Shown: positions 23,342 through 35,263 of the stretch, piece by piece
Layout of the letters: each line of letters starts with the position of its first letter
Numbering within the stretch: the first letter of the stretch is position 1
DNA from: Enoplolaimus lenunculus
Taxonomy: Eukaryota > Nematoda > Enoplea > Enoplida > Thoracostomopsidae
Assembly (NCBI GenBank): GCA_030248215.1
Contig: JASANG010000206.1
Location: forward strand, 56,681 to 120,680
Direction: 5' to 3'
DNA: 64,000 nt
Notes under the pieces: generated by a model
The model's input: only the letters and a program-made list of their open reading frames with translations
The model's database searches: none
Told to the model about the DNA's origin: nothing
Program-made: the position numbers and the translations under genes

Positions 23342-23425
23342 CACTGCAAAAAAATGGTGAGTCAATGTAGTCCCATAGAGACTTATTTCGGAGAGAGTCA
23401 ATTTGACTCACCATTTTTTGCAGTG
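23342..23425. mobile_element. R4 MITE, internally deleted to 84 bp
   Basis: Both ends present (CACTGCAAAAAAATGGTGAG and its inverse) but only a short core remains. Confidence 0.8.
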
Positions 23426-23429
23426 TGCG

Positions 23430-24290
23430 ACTATACGAAATTTCAGATCCGTAGCTTTTGCAACTCGTTTTCGCTTGTTTTAAGACATATTTGCTATAGT
23501 TGATGCACGCATAGTAGAAAATACAGCCATTTGTAAAAACTAACGGCCGGAATAAATATCAAAAATTTTCAATTGATTTGAAAACAAAATCAAATCCTTT
23601 GAACAGTGAAAAGTAACCAATAAAGCCAAATTAGGTAGATTTTATGCTAATTAATTTTCCATTTTATATCTTGAAAACAAACTTCAGCCAAAACATTACT
23701 TTTACTACATTCGCGATATCTGTCACAAATCTGCGTTGTTTTAAATGTCAAATTTTGCGTTCATACGGCAAAGATTAATGCTAAATAACGTTTTTGTCTT
23801 ACGAGTTAAACATGTGAAATTGAAAATTATATACCACGGGATCGTCAAACTCCTGTTGTGCGAAAACTGGTAAAACAAAACCCACAAATTCGCGTTAGTT
23901 TCTGGTTTAAGAAATAATTGTTAATATTGAACCTGTTTCATCTCACGTGACAGTTGGTGAATTTTTGACGAATAATTGAATACTATTAACCAAAACTGAC
24001 ATTTGTGTGAAAGTATGTCCTACAGATTTTCACGAGTTTTTAGCTCGAATATTTATATTAATTTAATAAGAAATAAACTGTGAAATGTAAATCATAAATG
24101 TGGATTGAATAAACCGAATTCAACCGAAGTGACTGTTTTGCAGCTGAGGCTTTGCTGTATTAAGATGCCTGTTTATTTGCAGCGACTGTATATCGTCTAA
24201 CGTTCGCTTAGACTGCAAATACTATATCAAATCAAACTAATTTAGATTAAGCCGTTCTACAGGCCGTTTTGGGCGTCTAAACAATAATGA
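23430..24290. other. Unassigned AT-rich DNA
   Basis: No gene, tandem repeat or paired ends recognised. Confidence 0.3.
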
Positions 24291-24295
24291 TGCAT

Positions 24296-24495
24296 GCAGA
24301 AATAAGGGGCAGAACGTTTTTCTGTGGGACTAGAAAATAGCAAGCTTAAGCTTTAGACTAATTTTTGCTTGGCATAGGTTTAGGCTTTAGGCTTAAGCTG
24401 AAAATATGTTCATTCTTACGCTTAGGCTTATGCTTAGGCTTAGGGTTTAGGCTTAGTGCTTATAATACTGTTCTGCTCCTGTCTTTACATTGGCC
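24296..24495. mobile_element. R1 MITE, about 200 bp
   Basis: Left part AAGGGGCAGAACGTTTTTCT, right GTTCTGCTCCTGTCTTTACA..TTGGCC; TTAGGC words inside. Confidence 0.75.
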
Positions 24496-24577
24496 ATAAT
24501 AATTGACGTTTATACATGTAGTGAAATTGTTAAATTTCTAATAATGCATGGATTCAGAAAGCTCAGCAGCTGAGTGT

Positions 24578-24655
24578 GAAGCGGCGTGGCTCAGTGATGG
24601 CACGGTGGACTGAAAATCTGTCGGCCATGCGACCAATGGGATTGAAACCATGCAA
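24578..24655 (+). repeat. tRNA-like relic, possible SINE head
   Basis: GCGTGGCTCAGTGATGG is A-box-like and GACTGAAAATC looks like a Phe-type anticodon arm, but the B box (GGGATTGAAACC) is worn. It is followed directly by an R5 fragment. Confidence 0.4.
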
Positions 24656-24667
24656 AAACGCCGGTAA

Positions 24668-24771
24668 CTTTCAGCTGCAAGAATTACAATGTTGATTTGT
24701 GATCAAACTTGCGCGTGCAAATTGCACGTGCTAGTTTTTGCTGCAAAAACTTGCACGTGTGAATAGGGCTT
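24668..24771. mobile_element. R5 MITE, right part only
   Basis: Ends CTTGCACGTGTGAATAGGGC; the left two thirds are absent. Confidence 0.7.
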
Positions 24772-24779
24772 AACCGTTG

Positions 24780-25740
24780 AATTTCATTTCGGAAGTATAC
24801 ATCAAAATAATGGAAAAAGAACCAGAAAACGAAAACGATAAATAAACAGATTCAAAATATAGTTCATTTCTTCAGCTTACAATTGAGAAAACTAGCCAAA
24901 GTCTATAAAATCACGTAAGATTGTACATGAATTTTAATATTAATATTCCGAATACAACAACTACTTAGCATCTGTATTGAAAAATTCGGTTACCTTTGAA
25001 CAATTATCAACAAACTATGATTAATATAAGATAACCAAAGTTTTGGCATTTTTATGCCGGAAACGGACACCATTTTGTACCGGAAACGGATGTTAGCTAT
25101 ACATCCTGATAAACAGACTCTGCAAATAGACAAGCGTCCAAAATCTTGTCACTTATACTTAAAGTAGTGTCTACACTAAAATATAAAGTTAATTACAGAA
25201 TTTGATTATTAATTGTGGAACTATATATTACCCAAACGCAACATACTTAAGTCATAGTGAATGGCACAGGCTATACCAAGTGGTCCGGATATACAGAGAA
25301 TTGTATTGAAAACTTAACAACTGTTCTTGAATCCATCTGACAAGGAGTGCTATCTGGATAAGAGCTCTATTCTTTGGATCGCTGCAGTAAACTATTAAAA
25401 TACTTGTAACACGCATTAATGTAACGCGAAACAATGACGATTCCTTGATGCTTGCACATTTTTAACGTTTCAGACTAGCAAAATATGCATCATTTGGACC
25501 CGCTAGTTGTTTCTTTGACCCTCGAATATCGGAAACTTTACGTATTTTAAATTAACATGAGAATTTTAAACACGAGCGATATTTAGAAACCCCTCAAACA
25601 CAGTTCCGCAAACTGAGGTGAAAATATAGTAATAATTTGCATAATTGCTATATATCCAAATCGTGTATTTAGGTAGTTGCTCGCAATAGCAATAGTAATT
25701 TTGAACTAAAACACAATTGTTATTCGTGTTTGAAGCCATA
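24780..25740. other. Unassigned AT-rich DNA
   Basis: No gene, tandem repeat or paired ends recognised. Confidence 0.3.
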
Positions 25741-25746
25741 TTTTAA

Positions 25747-25916
25747 GTGTGCAAGTTTTTGCTGCGAGAAGTTGCAGCTGCCAACTGCACGCACAATTTG
25801 CAATTTTTCATCGTCCAGTGAGAAAGTGGCTGCAATGAACTGATTGAACTTGCATGGTTATTCACACATGTCAACTAAATTCCTAGCAATGATTTTTAAT
25901 GAATTATTTATAACAG
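25747..25916. mobile_element. R5 MITE, left part only
   Basis: GTGCAAGTTTTTGCTGCGAG and TTATTCACACATGTCAACTA match R5; the right end is missing. Confidence 0.65.
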
Positions 25917-26149
25917 AAACGATGCGTATTGTGAAGTAAATTGTTGTGGTAAAAAATTTTTTTAACGGCAAGTACGTTTTCAACGTATTTTACTGTAAAC
26001 GCTAACTATATTTATTGCCGCCCTCTGGCGGTGACTGTATTTTCGCTCGCGGCTAATTTCAAAGAATTGGTTTGTATGAGGGTTTGGAGGCCGACAGCCC
26101 CTGGAAAACGCATTAAAAGAAAATGTTTTTGTGTCAGTGTTCTATGTAT

Positions 26150-26415
26150 GTGCCCGGTCCACGCTGACCCGGCTGTGTGAACCGACCCAGCAAAAACATA
26201 GGTTTGGAGCTGTCCTAGCTGTCCTGAGAAACCAAGACAAAACATTGGCTCGAAGCGGTCTCGGCTGTTCCGACCGACCCAGCAAAAATACGGGCTCGAA
26301 GCTGCCCCGGCTGTCCTGACCGACCCAGCAAAAATACGGGCTCGAAGCTGTCCCAGTTGTCCCAACCGACCCAGAACAAACAGGTTTGAAGCTGTCCCGA
26401 CCAACCCAGCAAAAA
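26150..26415. repeat. GC-rich minisatellite, 45-bp unit, about five to six copies
   Basis: Units read GGCTCGAAGCTGxCCCGGCT then GTCCTGACCGACCCAGCAAA. Because 45 is a multiple of three, several frames stay open, giving false ORFs on both strands. Confidence 0.85.
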
Positions 26416-26583
26416 AATTTCACTCCGGGTTTATCGCTGTCTTGTGGGTAAATGGAACGGCTCTCAGAGTAACATGGGCCAGTAATATGAAGCGGTAAGA
26501 TTAACTGGTAGGTATATTTAAAAACACACCTAAAATCTAAGTAATCTGCAATCTAGTTTAACTTCTGGGTTTATACAATATTG

Positions 26584-26786
26584 AGCCAATACTTTTAGAG
26601 ACGTAACAGTAGACTAATCGTAATCGTATTCCTAAGCCTAAAGCCTAAGTCTAATCGTTGCCAAAAAGCGTTCCTAAGCCTTGGTTTAAGCCTGAGCCTA
26701 AGCAAAAATTGTAATCTAGAACCTATTAAACCTACTCTTTTATAGACCGACCAGAAACCTGGACGCCCCTTAAAGTAACATGGGCC
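26584..26786. mobile_element. R2 MITE, 203 bp
   Basis: Ends GAGCCAATACTTTTAGAGAC and GACGCCCCTTAAAGTAACAT; CCTAAGCC words inside. Confidence 0.8.
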
Positions 26787-27125
26787 CAATATTGAATGTA
26801 CCGCAAAATATAAAAAACCTATTAACAGCCATTGATGAAATCTCAAAGTATAAACCAAAAATATGATTCTTGTCTTCAGTCCTTGAATGTCTATTAATAC
26901 AAAAACAAACTAGCAACTGTAATAAAAACCAAACTATACATTCAAATTCAAAGGTTTCTAATTAGAAAACGACCGATTTCTGTAGTATCATCGAACTGTT
27001 AATGAACGGGTTTGAACGCTAAGTTCAGTGGAATAAAATAGTTGAATAGGCGCCGTAGTAGCACATTTGTGCAGCCAGTCAGTAGATCCAAAGAACCCAG
27101 CCCAACGGCACATTGCTGCTCACTG

Positions 27126-27364
27126 CGTTAGACTAATTTTTTAGCTTGGCTTAGGCTTAGGTTTAGGCTTAGGCTTACGAATAATCTCACTCTGACGCTT
27201 AGGCTAATAGGTTTAAGTTTAGGCTTAGGCTTAGGAATAAACTCATTTTTACGCTTAAGCTTTGGCTTAGGCTTTAGGAATAAACTGATTTTTACGCTTA
27301 GGCTTAGGCTTAGGCTTAGGAATATGCTTATAATACAGTTCCGCCCCAGTTCTTTACATTGGCC
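27126..27364. mobile_element. R1 MITE, one end missing
   Basis: Four TTAGGC arrays divided by GGAATAAACTCATTTTTACG-type spacers, ending GTTCCGCCCCAGTTCTTTAC..TTGGCC. Confidence 0.75.
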
Positions 27365-27369
27365 GAATA

Positions 27370-28720
27370 TTTGTGAAAAATATAGTAATAAGTTTTCTAG
27401 GTTACCGTCACTAAACTATTACTACCTGAACGTTGTGGCTGAGTCTCGCTTTACCGAGCAATTTTTATTTATACATACAATTTTGTGTTGTGTAGGTTAC
27501 ATCTCTTCAGAAACTGGTAATTTCTTAATGATGACCTGGTCTACTATTTTTTAGTTAATTCTCTAAATTCCTTAAACTTGCTGGCAATTTACAATTTTTG
27601 TTCTCAGTGAGATTTGCCGTCTATGAACTTAGGACGCGCAGACCATAATTTTAATTTCAGTCAAAATAAACATGTTTCTTTCTTACTTAGAAGTAATTTT
27701 CTATTGCCCACACTAAATTTTACACAAAACTGTTCACCATGACAAAGGAATCAATAATATCGATTCAATGCTGCGAGCACAAAACAGCGTTGTCTGATTA
27801 ATCCATTAGCGGAAATTATTTCAGTCTAGTCGACTGACGACTTTTATCGCTATATTAGTCAGTCTGAAAAAATGAAGATGCTGATGGGCCTATTTGATGC
27901 ATGTCACTATGATATGTAGTTACGGTGTTTTGTTTGGTAAACCTTTACTCTAACAAGAATTTTTCAGCGTTCGTAGGCATCAAGGTGCAACCGGAGTTCC
28001 GGTTCCGGCAGGGAAATGTGGTATTTTTCACTATCCGGTTACGGTTAATAAATCGGGTAAGTATTTTTTCACTGGAATTATTCGGTATTTTACGGTATTG
28101 AAAATTTTTCTCATTCGAAAATTTAAGACAAATTGGCATATAACTTATTTTTTAAATTGTCATACGGTGCTTGTAGAGCCAAAATTTGCTATTTGTGCAG
28201 TACTACATTATTTATCATATGTTTCCACATACTGACGATTAGGTATAAAGCTAAAAATTCGTACAGCCCGGTGTCATTCGCATTTCAAATATGAATTCTT
28301 GCACAAAAGTTTTTAATATGGAGCGCTTAGATTCATCTGAGGGATAGAAAAGCATTTTGCTTGGCAGCCAAAAATACGAGTGCTTAAAATTCATCTGAGG
28401 TATAGAAAACCATTTTGCTTGGCAGCCAAAAGGACAACAAGCATAAATTACTGAAAAAATATCTCGAACGAAATAAACAAGAAGCCATGTGTTCCCGATG
28501 AAATCTTAAACTTTGTTGCAGTCATGCACATGAAAGCTATCGCTCTTAATACGTAGCTAGTGAAACACAAAGGGAAATCAGTGTTAGATTTGTATGTTGG
28601 AAAGGTTTTAGAACTCATAACATTGTTACAAGTTACGAGGCATGTCTGAATTAACTGCTGGCAAACTGGAGTGAGGTTGAAGTTTGCAATATTTGGCCGA
28701 ATTCGGGTAATTAAAAGGTT
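27370..28720. other. Unassigned DNA with an R11 fragment and a short duplication
   Basis: 27980-28110 carries AACCGGAGTTCCGGTTCCGG, an R11 end. 28330-28440 holds a duplicated stretch TTCATCTGAGGxATAGAAAA..CATTTTGCTTGGCAGCC. No gene seen. Confidence 0.35.
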
Positions 28721-28722
28721 AA

Positions 28723-29124
28723 TTAGAAATATAACGGCTTTCCTTCGCTAGGGGGTAAACTCAGAGAACTTTTTTGCAAAAATTTCTTCAATATTTCACA
28801 AAATGTATTTGCCCATATTGTGAGAGTTTGGGATTTGCCTATATAGTTATGTACTTTTCTCAAACCGCAAAGAACCGTGGCTGCTTTCAGTGAAAAGATA
28901 TTAAACGTAATTGAGTGAAAATTTCGCGCAGATTTTTTTGCGTTTTGGCGTCGAAGTAATCTCAACGACAACGCTCCGGTGTACGTCTGTCGTTCGTGGT
29001 AGAATGGGCAAAAATTCCGATCAGATTCTTTACTTAACTGTTTTCTAAACATTTGAGACATACTTGTTCTGGTGCATATGCAAAATATGCAACGCAAATT
29101 GTGTTGTATTCTAGCCGGCAGCAT
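28723..29124 (-). CDS. Hypothetical ORF, 133 aa, unassigned
   Basis: An open frame of 133 codons with a basic, Ser/Arg-rich N-terminal half that could suit a mitochondrial presequence (begins M-L-P-A-R-I-Q-H-N). I recognise no domain and see no clear partner exon. It lies in one of the few stretches without a repeat. A chance ORF is possible at this length in 64 kb. Confidence 0.2.
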   Translation of the reverse strand: MLPARIQHNLRCIFCICTRTSMSQMFRKQLSKESDRNFCPFYHERQTYTGALSLRLLRRQNAKKSARNFHSITFNIFSLKAATVLCGLRKVHNYIGKSQTLTIWANTFCEILKKFLQKSSLSLPPSEGKPLYF

Positions 29125-29164
29125 ACGTACGTTTCGACATTTATATAGCGGACGGAAAAAGCAG

Positions 29165-29245
29165 TGGGAAACACAGGCTACGTGGCACAGTGACAGAGCG
29201 TACGCTTAACGTTCCGTAGGCTGGGAGTTCGAGCTACAACTATAC
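29165..29245 (+). repeat. tRNA-like SINE head
   Basis: GGCTACGTGGCACAGTGACA is A-box-like and CTGGGAGTTCGAGCTA B-box-like. It faces the SINE at 29300-29466. Confidence 0.4.
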
Positions 29246-29299
29246 ATAATTTTCTAATTGTGACAATTGGAAATGCGCGCGTTGACCGTGTCTGTATTC

Positions 29300-29466
29300 A
29301 CTGTCAAAACAGAACTGCACGGTCAGGACACCCCTTATTCGAATTCTACCTATATATTATGCTTGGTTTTTAGTTAATTCCTTTGCAGTTATCGCGTTGT
29401 CGGGATCGAACCTCGGACCTCTCGCTTGCAAGTTCAGAGCGCTGACCCCATTACACTACGCGGCCG
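29300..29466 (-). mobile_element. tRNA-derived SINE, same family as 21505-21694
   Basis: On the minus strand GGCCGCGTAGTGTAATGGGG with GAGGTTCGATCCC, and the same GACCGTGCAGTTCTGTT body. The acceptor stem is less well paired than in the other copy. Confidence 0.68.
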
Positions 29467-29479
29467 ATATAATTTTTAT

Positions 29480-30800
29480 TAAGTAATGAATCAAGTAGTT
29501 AAGTGCCTTGTACGGGTCGTGTAAGCGCCAGCGGATATGTTTGCGCCTAGTTTTAAACCTGTAAACTTTTGAAACAAGATGTGCACTAATATCTCTATGC
29601 AATGTTCTAAATACATTTAATTTCGCGGAATTTCGAATTTATTTTCCCGGGTCAAGGCTTCGGGACTCCGAAATGTTTCAATAACATTCAGAAGCAAGCG
29701 TTGAATGCGACCAAGAAATATATTTGCAACATTGTATCAAGCACTCTTCAGTATTTTTTACTTTTCTGGAACAGCAAAATTAATTTAAATGGAAGCATAT
29801 TTTAATACGTACATTTTCGTTTAGGCATAGCCTGAAATCTTCAAGTTAAAGTGGAAACTACCACCACAGTGAACTCATAATTCAAAAATGCTATTTTGAG
29901 TTGTTTGACACAATAGCGGTATATATTTAACTTGAGGTCCGCTTCAGGCTTGCAGAAAATCCATTGTTTGTTCCAGCCCGATCGAATTTTTGACGGAGTT
30001 ACGGCAATTTAGATACATAGTCGAATTGTCGTTGTTATAGATGTCGTGCGTCATTGAATAACTTTCATTGTAACTTTGGGGCAGTCTTTGATGTTTAAAC
30101 TAAAGCACCTATTTCTCACCTGCCATCCCAGAGTATCCTGGCCTTTTCGACAGCACTTTGTTGCTGAAGAGATTGCGGAAGCACTTTCTTTACGGGATGC
30201 ACGAATTAATATTCAAGTAATCAGATATGAATGCAATCTGAATTGGGTTGGAATTGCCAGGTTGAACTGAGCACGAGTATATCGAAATCAACGCAAAAAT
30301 TATGTTCCCTTATTTATCCCCTCTGCCGATGGAGACCAACACTTTTCTAGTAGTCGATGGGCTTGTTTGATAATTTTCCGAACACATCTTTGTGATGCGA
30401 TAGACAATTTCACTATGTATTTCTGCACGTACGTTTTGTGGTAAATCCATTATAAAAACCAGTGTAAATTACGTACGTACGTATAATAATTTTGCTTTAA
30501 CGAACGCTTAATGTTACGTGGTAATCTCAAGTGATAAATATCGCGCAAATTCGGATACATACTAGTTGAACCGGACACCAATATTTGTATGACTGGATAT
30601 TCGGTAATCTGCCATGAGAAACAACAAATGATCTCGATCAGAAATTATCAGTTTGTCAATTTTTCATTTTCTAAGACGCTAAATATTTTGTATTGTTTCA
30701 AATGTTTAGGTATGTAAACAACTTTTATATTTTAATGCGTTGTATATTATATTGAATATTGATGCTTCGTACTGTAACTCTTTTCTTATGCATAAGGCTC
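29480..30800. other. Upstream flank of the GILT gene, nothing assigned
   Basis: A 64-codon plus-strand frame at 30076-30270 contains H-F-V-A-E-E-I-A-E-A-L, but no domain or partner exon was found. A short ACGTACGTACGT run lies near 30470. Confidence 0.3.
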
Positions 30801-30810
30801 GGAAGCATTG

Positions 30811-32656
30811 ATGTCTGAATACTATTCTGACGGTAGCGAGTTGTCTCGGACATTGAAAAATTCCAACAGTGTTACACCAGAAAAGTCCCGTAAACGCACT
30901 CTCGATTTCAGTGGTTCCGGAAAACACAGTTCGGTCAAAATGAAACGGTTCCGATTGATAGCTATGTTGTTATGTGCTGTAATTGGTATATATGTGGTAT
31001 ATCGATATCTATCACAGGCAAATTATTCAACAGATCGTAATATTGCAAGTAAGATTTTAATTATTGTGCTATTCAGCAAGGTCGCTCCGACCGAAAACAG
31101 GGCGGCAGGTTTATCTGAAAGTAACGATAATGGTTGTATAGTTTATATGTGAAACTGGAAATCCAAAGTTAACTGATGTCTGTATACTAGGAACTGGAAA
31201 GCTAGTTTCGAATGAAAAATATATCTATAATGAAAATCAGATTTGGGTGGTAAATTCGGTACGTGTGATATTTATGCGTATTTACACATTCACCCTATTC
31301 GCTAAGTAGTTTTTAGGTGATGTCCACAATCTACGGCAGTAACTGTACGTTTAGGATATTTACAAACGTTGTATAAGTAGGCAATAAATTGTGTAATATT
31401 AGGTCTGCTGATTTTTTCGCAAAGTACACCGTAAATTGGCTTCTGGATTTGTTTTCTTTTCTTGCAAAATGCAATGCTTTTACATACTCTACTAATTCTA
31501 CTTATCAGGCCGCGCTATGGCACGAGCCACGCCGCGACTGCTGCCAGCTCCATATTGGCTGGGTTACAGAACATTACTTAAAAGCTCCATTTTGGCTTAA
31601 ATCTGGATTTGGTATAAGTCAAAAAGTTCTGAATAAGTTTTTGCTTGCCAGGTAAGCTGATGATTTCAATGTTTGACTTTTAAACACTAAAACTGCTGCC
31701 CATCTTAAATTCGAATTCGACTGAAGGCACGTGTCTACAATCCAGCTATTAGCTATGTTTAACTTAAGTAACTTTAAGGCCTTTCTTAAGTTTACCGTTA
31801 TAAGTCTAAAAATTCAACGTTGAAATGCTTAAGATTTATCCTGACTTAAGTTTAGCAATTTGTATTTAAGTCTGGGACCTACAAATTTCAGTTACATTAG
31901 CCACGACTTAACTTCTAAATTGACTTAAGTCAAAGGCCGAGTTAAGTCACGTTTCTGTAACCCAGCCATTGTTGCCACATTTCTCTAAACTTCATGTTAA
32001 AACTGGTATGCAATTTTTTAGAAACTCCGCCACCTATTCGCAAAGTGCAACTCGAAGTATATATGGAGTCGTTTTGTCCCGATACAACCAATTTCATCAA
32101 TGAGCAGCTAATTCCCGTTTGGTCTACGATGTCAGACTCCGTACATCTCACAGTGGTACCGTACGGTAAAGCAAGAACAATTGAAGCCACTACCAGCAGC
32201 GGTGGCTTGGGTAGAAATTTTACTATTTATTGTCAACATGGAACCAAAGAGTGTGAAACGAACATCTTAATGGCGTGCGCAATTACATATACCAAAGAGC
32301 CAAAATTGTTTGTGCCATTTCTAAAGTGTGCTCAGGCAAAACTGGTTAATATTGCAATTGAAAAGTGTGTTAAATCAGTGCAAATGTCACACAGTGTTCA
32401 TACTTCCGTTCAACAAAAAATCATTGACTGTGCTCGTTCTGACGAAGGTCATCGGTTACATGTGCAGATGGGTGAAAAAACGAATTTGTTGAAACCGAAG
32501 CTTCATTTCATTCCTTGGATTTTGATCAACGGCAAACTGTCGCGAAATGCGCTGGATAATTTGACAAAAGACTTATGCAGTGCGTTTCGACCAAATGAAA
32601 CTCCTGAAGCGTGCTGGCCAAAACAAAAAGTTGGTGAAGTGAAAAATGTAATATAA
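30811..32656 (+). CDS. GILT-like thiol reductase with N-terminal membrane anchor (two exons)
   Basis: Exons 30811-31048 and 32022-32656 join in phase 1 (donor GCAA|GTAAGA, acceptor TTTTTTAG), giving 290 aa. The second exon has the gamma-interferon-inducible lysosomal thiol reductase signature CQHGTKECETN at 150-160, the active-site region V-Y-M-E-S-F-C-P-D-T at 92-101 and the late motif F-I-P-W-I-L-I-N-G. In the family these enzymes reduce disulfides in lysosomal or secreted compartments. The usual CxxC is here C-P-D-T, as in many invertebrate members, so redox activity may be altered. Unusually, the first exon encodes a Ser/Lys-rich hydrophilic stretch of about 45 residues and then one hydrophobic helix (about 48-65) after basic residues. 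That predicts a type II membrane protein with a luminal GILT domain instead of a cleaved signal peptide. The intron contains a TIR element. The start is the first ATG after in-frame stops. Confidence 0.9.
31555..31971. mobile_element. TIR element (TGGCTGGGTTACAGAA) in the GILT intron, about 417 bp
   Basis: TTGGCTGGGTTACAGAA on the left matches the inverse TTCTGTAACCCAGCCA on the right. The right half of the interior is built of TTAAGT/ACTTAA words. It fills most of the single intron. Confidence 0.75.
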
Positions 32657-32659
32657 ATA

Positions 32660-33640
32660 GTTAACTTTGACAAAATGCACCTGCTGGTTAAAAAATGGGT
32701 GTGCCGTACGTGTTTTATGCAGTTTGTTTGCAGTGTTTCAGGCGGTGCCACTTGGATCGTCGTCTTGGCTTTAACTTTACTGAATCTGTAGTGCGGATAA
32801 AATATTTGTGGGATCTTGACAGGTATTAAAAAAATAATCACAGAATCGTAAAGCTTGAAATATTGTGCTCATTATTTGATTGCCATAGTTAGTTACTGCA
32901 ATGCAAATTTTGAGATCTGCAACTGTTATCGTTTGCATTTTTGATAATTTATTACTAACTGGCAGTAAGTGTTCCGCGCGGTGAAGAATGCGGCCAGAAT
33001 GCTGCCCCTGGTTCTTAGTGCGTGGTTATTTTTTCCAGTGCTAAATATATGTTGCAATCGCGCTTCTGTGTTCCTTCCATTACGTATGTAATAACTACTG
33101 TGTATTGTGTAATTGAAAGCTGTTCACGTTTTGCGTCTGCTAAAAGTTCCATCGGATATCAAAATACCTACGCTGAATGATTGATCTACGGGTTCGTATG
33201 CTATGTAATAGAACGGTAAAGTGTATCAAGATTTGGCTCTGTCTTTCAGAGTTGCATATAATTTGTATATTCTTGGTAACTATTGTGTTTGCCAAAAAAT
33301 CGTTTCCAAATCATATAAACATTCTTTCGCTACAGGCCTGGTTAGTTCTGGTATTGGTCAGAAATTTTTAGCAACCAAGGTCTCTGTTTGTATTTTGATT
33401 TGGGTTTGAGTGGAAACCATCACATGTCGGTCGGCGTTATAAAGCTGGCTATGGTCTGTGAACGTTTGCCTAAATTCTCATTGTGTGTATGTATAACTGC
33501 TTAAGATTTATGTGTTGTGTCATGGTGATTATATTTTGGTTGTGATTTTTTAATATTTTGTAGTCATTGTATGTGAACTGATAATGCAGTGATATATATT
33601 GTTTCGTATGTGTTTGTTAAACTTGGCATTAGCACTAAAG
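32660..33640. other. Downstream flank of the GILT gene, nothing assigned
   Basis: No canonical AATAAA was found close to the stop. Small plus-strand frames at 33177-33409 are not convincing. Confidence 0.3.
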
Positions 33641-33649
33641 CTAAATGGG

Positions 33650-33753
33650 AATCGAGGCATTGCCAATAAATCCTGTTGGATCATCGTCAATAATAGAAGG
33701 CTTTAAACGCAATTATGTTTCATTATGGCCGTTAACCGTACCATGTCCAGTCC
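33650..33753 (+). CDS. Possible first exon of an unrecognised gene
   Basis: A short ATG-led frame begins M-G-I-E-A-L-P-I-N-P-V-G and runs about 36 codons to V-P-C-P-V-Q, then a phase-1 donor-like CAAG|GTATAT. A candidate acceptor in matching phase occurs near 35910 (TTTGTTACAG) before a frame encoding I-K-C-C-G-Q-C-K-F-F-C-E-F and a stop. Coding potential is judged by eye only, and neither part matches a family known to me. Confidence 0.18.
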
Positions 33754-33869
33754 AAGGTATATATTCGACCAGTTGAGGTAATTATGCATGTATAATCTGT
33801 TGTCGTATGAAGCTTTTTTTGTGACAGGTTCTTGAAATTAATTCGACATTCTGTTGTACTTCCCGGTGC

Positions 33870-34175
33870 CAGGGTACAACCGGATATCCGGTTCCGGCAA
33901 AAATTCAACAGTCGGCTTCGGTGTTTTACATTGCTGATTATTTATTGCTGAAAAAATATAGCCACTGTGTATTATACTCTTATTTATGACCAAAATTGCA
34001 ATAATTTGCTGTGAATTTTGTTCGAAATAACAGAAATAAACTCTTATAGAAATAAAATTGTGTCATATTATATCAAGTGGCATATTACTAAATTATCGTG
34101 ATTACGTTTTACTTTTTGTTGAAATATGCATTCATATATTCGGTTCCGGTATTTTTGGTATCCGGTTAAACCCTG
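33870..34175. mobile_element. R11 hAT-like MITE, about 306 bp
   Basis: Ends CAGGGTACAACCGGATATCC and the inverse GTATCCGGTTAAACCCTG. Interior AT-rich and non-coding. Confidence 0.72.
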
Positions 34176-34199
34176 GTACGCAATCAAAGCGACGATTTC

Positions 34200-34710
34200 T
34201 GTATATGTTTTGATGCGATTTTTCGCTGCAGTCGCATGTCTTAATTTAAATTTGATAACTTGTAATTGTATGATATTGCTTATTAAATTATGAAATCACA
34301 CGTTGGGTTGATTCAAATGGCTTATAACGATAATCGATAAGGGATACTCCTATATACTAGTTTTTTTATTACTACAGAAACCGAAACCAAAAAGTATGTT
34401 TCTGATTTGCGAATTACCATTTTTTTATAAAATTTGAAGTTTGTACATAATTATCGCTGTTTGAGCGAACTCTGTAAGATGTGAGCTTAATCGGTTTGTC
34501 GGGATTGGGCTACGATGGGGATTTTTACTATTATTTCATTTTGTTTTTGATGTCCCGTTATTTATGTTGTGGTATAACATTTTGGTTTATACGAGTGAAT
34601 ATAGATAGGCTATGTGGTTATTTTGTATGCGTTGTGAGTGTTTAAGTTGTATTATACTATGTAAAAGTCACAGGTTGACAATTATGTACCGAACACAATT
34701 TTAAATTTGC
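34200..34710. other. Unassigned AT-rich DNA
   Basis: No gene, tandem repeat or paired ends recognised. Confidence 0.3.
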
Positions 34711-34716
34711 CGCAGG

Positions 34717-35028
34717 GATATGTGTCGTTGCCCAAGTCGTAATTCAGTCCTATTCCGAATTGGGCAAGTCCTAAACGGAATTACGACTTCGTAATAGTGT
34801 TTGGTCCCTCTTTGCTCAGTAAGACAAACTGTTTGGTAGCCAACAACAGGTGACGATTACTTAGCCAATCAGAAAAGAGTATTCGCATTAGCCAATTGAA
34901 TTTGAGTATGGAATTAAGGTAGTATCCAATCACAAGGCGTGCACATGTCACATAGAAAGAATTACGCCCTGGAATAGCCCAATGCGGAATTGGGCTAAAT
35001 AACGACTTGGGCTACGACATATATGCAT
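34717..35028. mobile_element. TIR element with GCCCAAGTCGT ends, about 312 bp
   Basis: ATATGTGTCGTTGCCCAAGT on the left pairs with CTTGGGCTACGACATAT on the right. Further inverted GGAATTGGGC/GCCCAATxCGGAATT blocks lie inside, and AGCCAATCAG/TAGCCAATTGA words sit in the core. Confidence 0.72.
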
Positions 35029-35263
35029 TTTGCGTTGTGGTACAGTTACGCAATAATTGATGAGCAGATTTTTGAAAAACATAAAAACTATGAAAAACAC
35101 GAAAAACTATGAAACACCCACTAGGATTTATTTATTTTGAAAATTTGAATTTTTTCGGTAATGACCATAAATTGACCAAAACCGAGATTTTTCGTAGCCG
35201 GTCTCGGTATTCAGGTTCCCGTCTCTGTCTCGGTTTCTACCCGAGACCGCCCATCCCTGTTGA

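Noticed and set aside
26012-26423. Overlapping minus- and plus-strand ORFs up to 130 codons
   Set aside because: All arise from the 45-bp GC-rich minisatellite and share no known domain.
30076-30270. 64-codon frame with H-F-V-A-E-E-I-A-E-A-L
   Set aside because: Briefly protein-like and preceded by an acceptor-like CCCAG, but no family or partner exon could be found.
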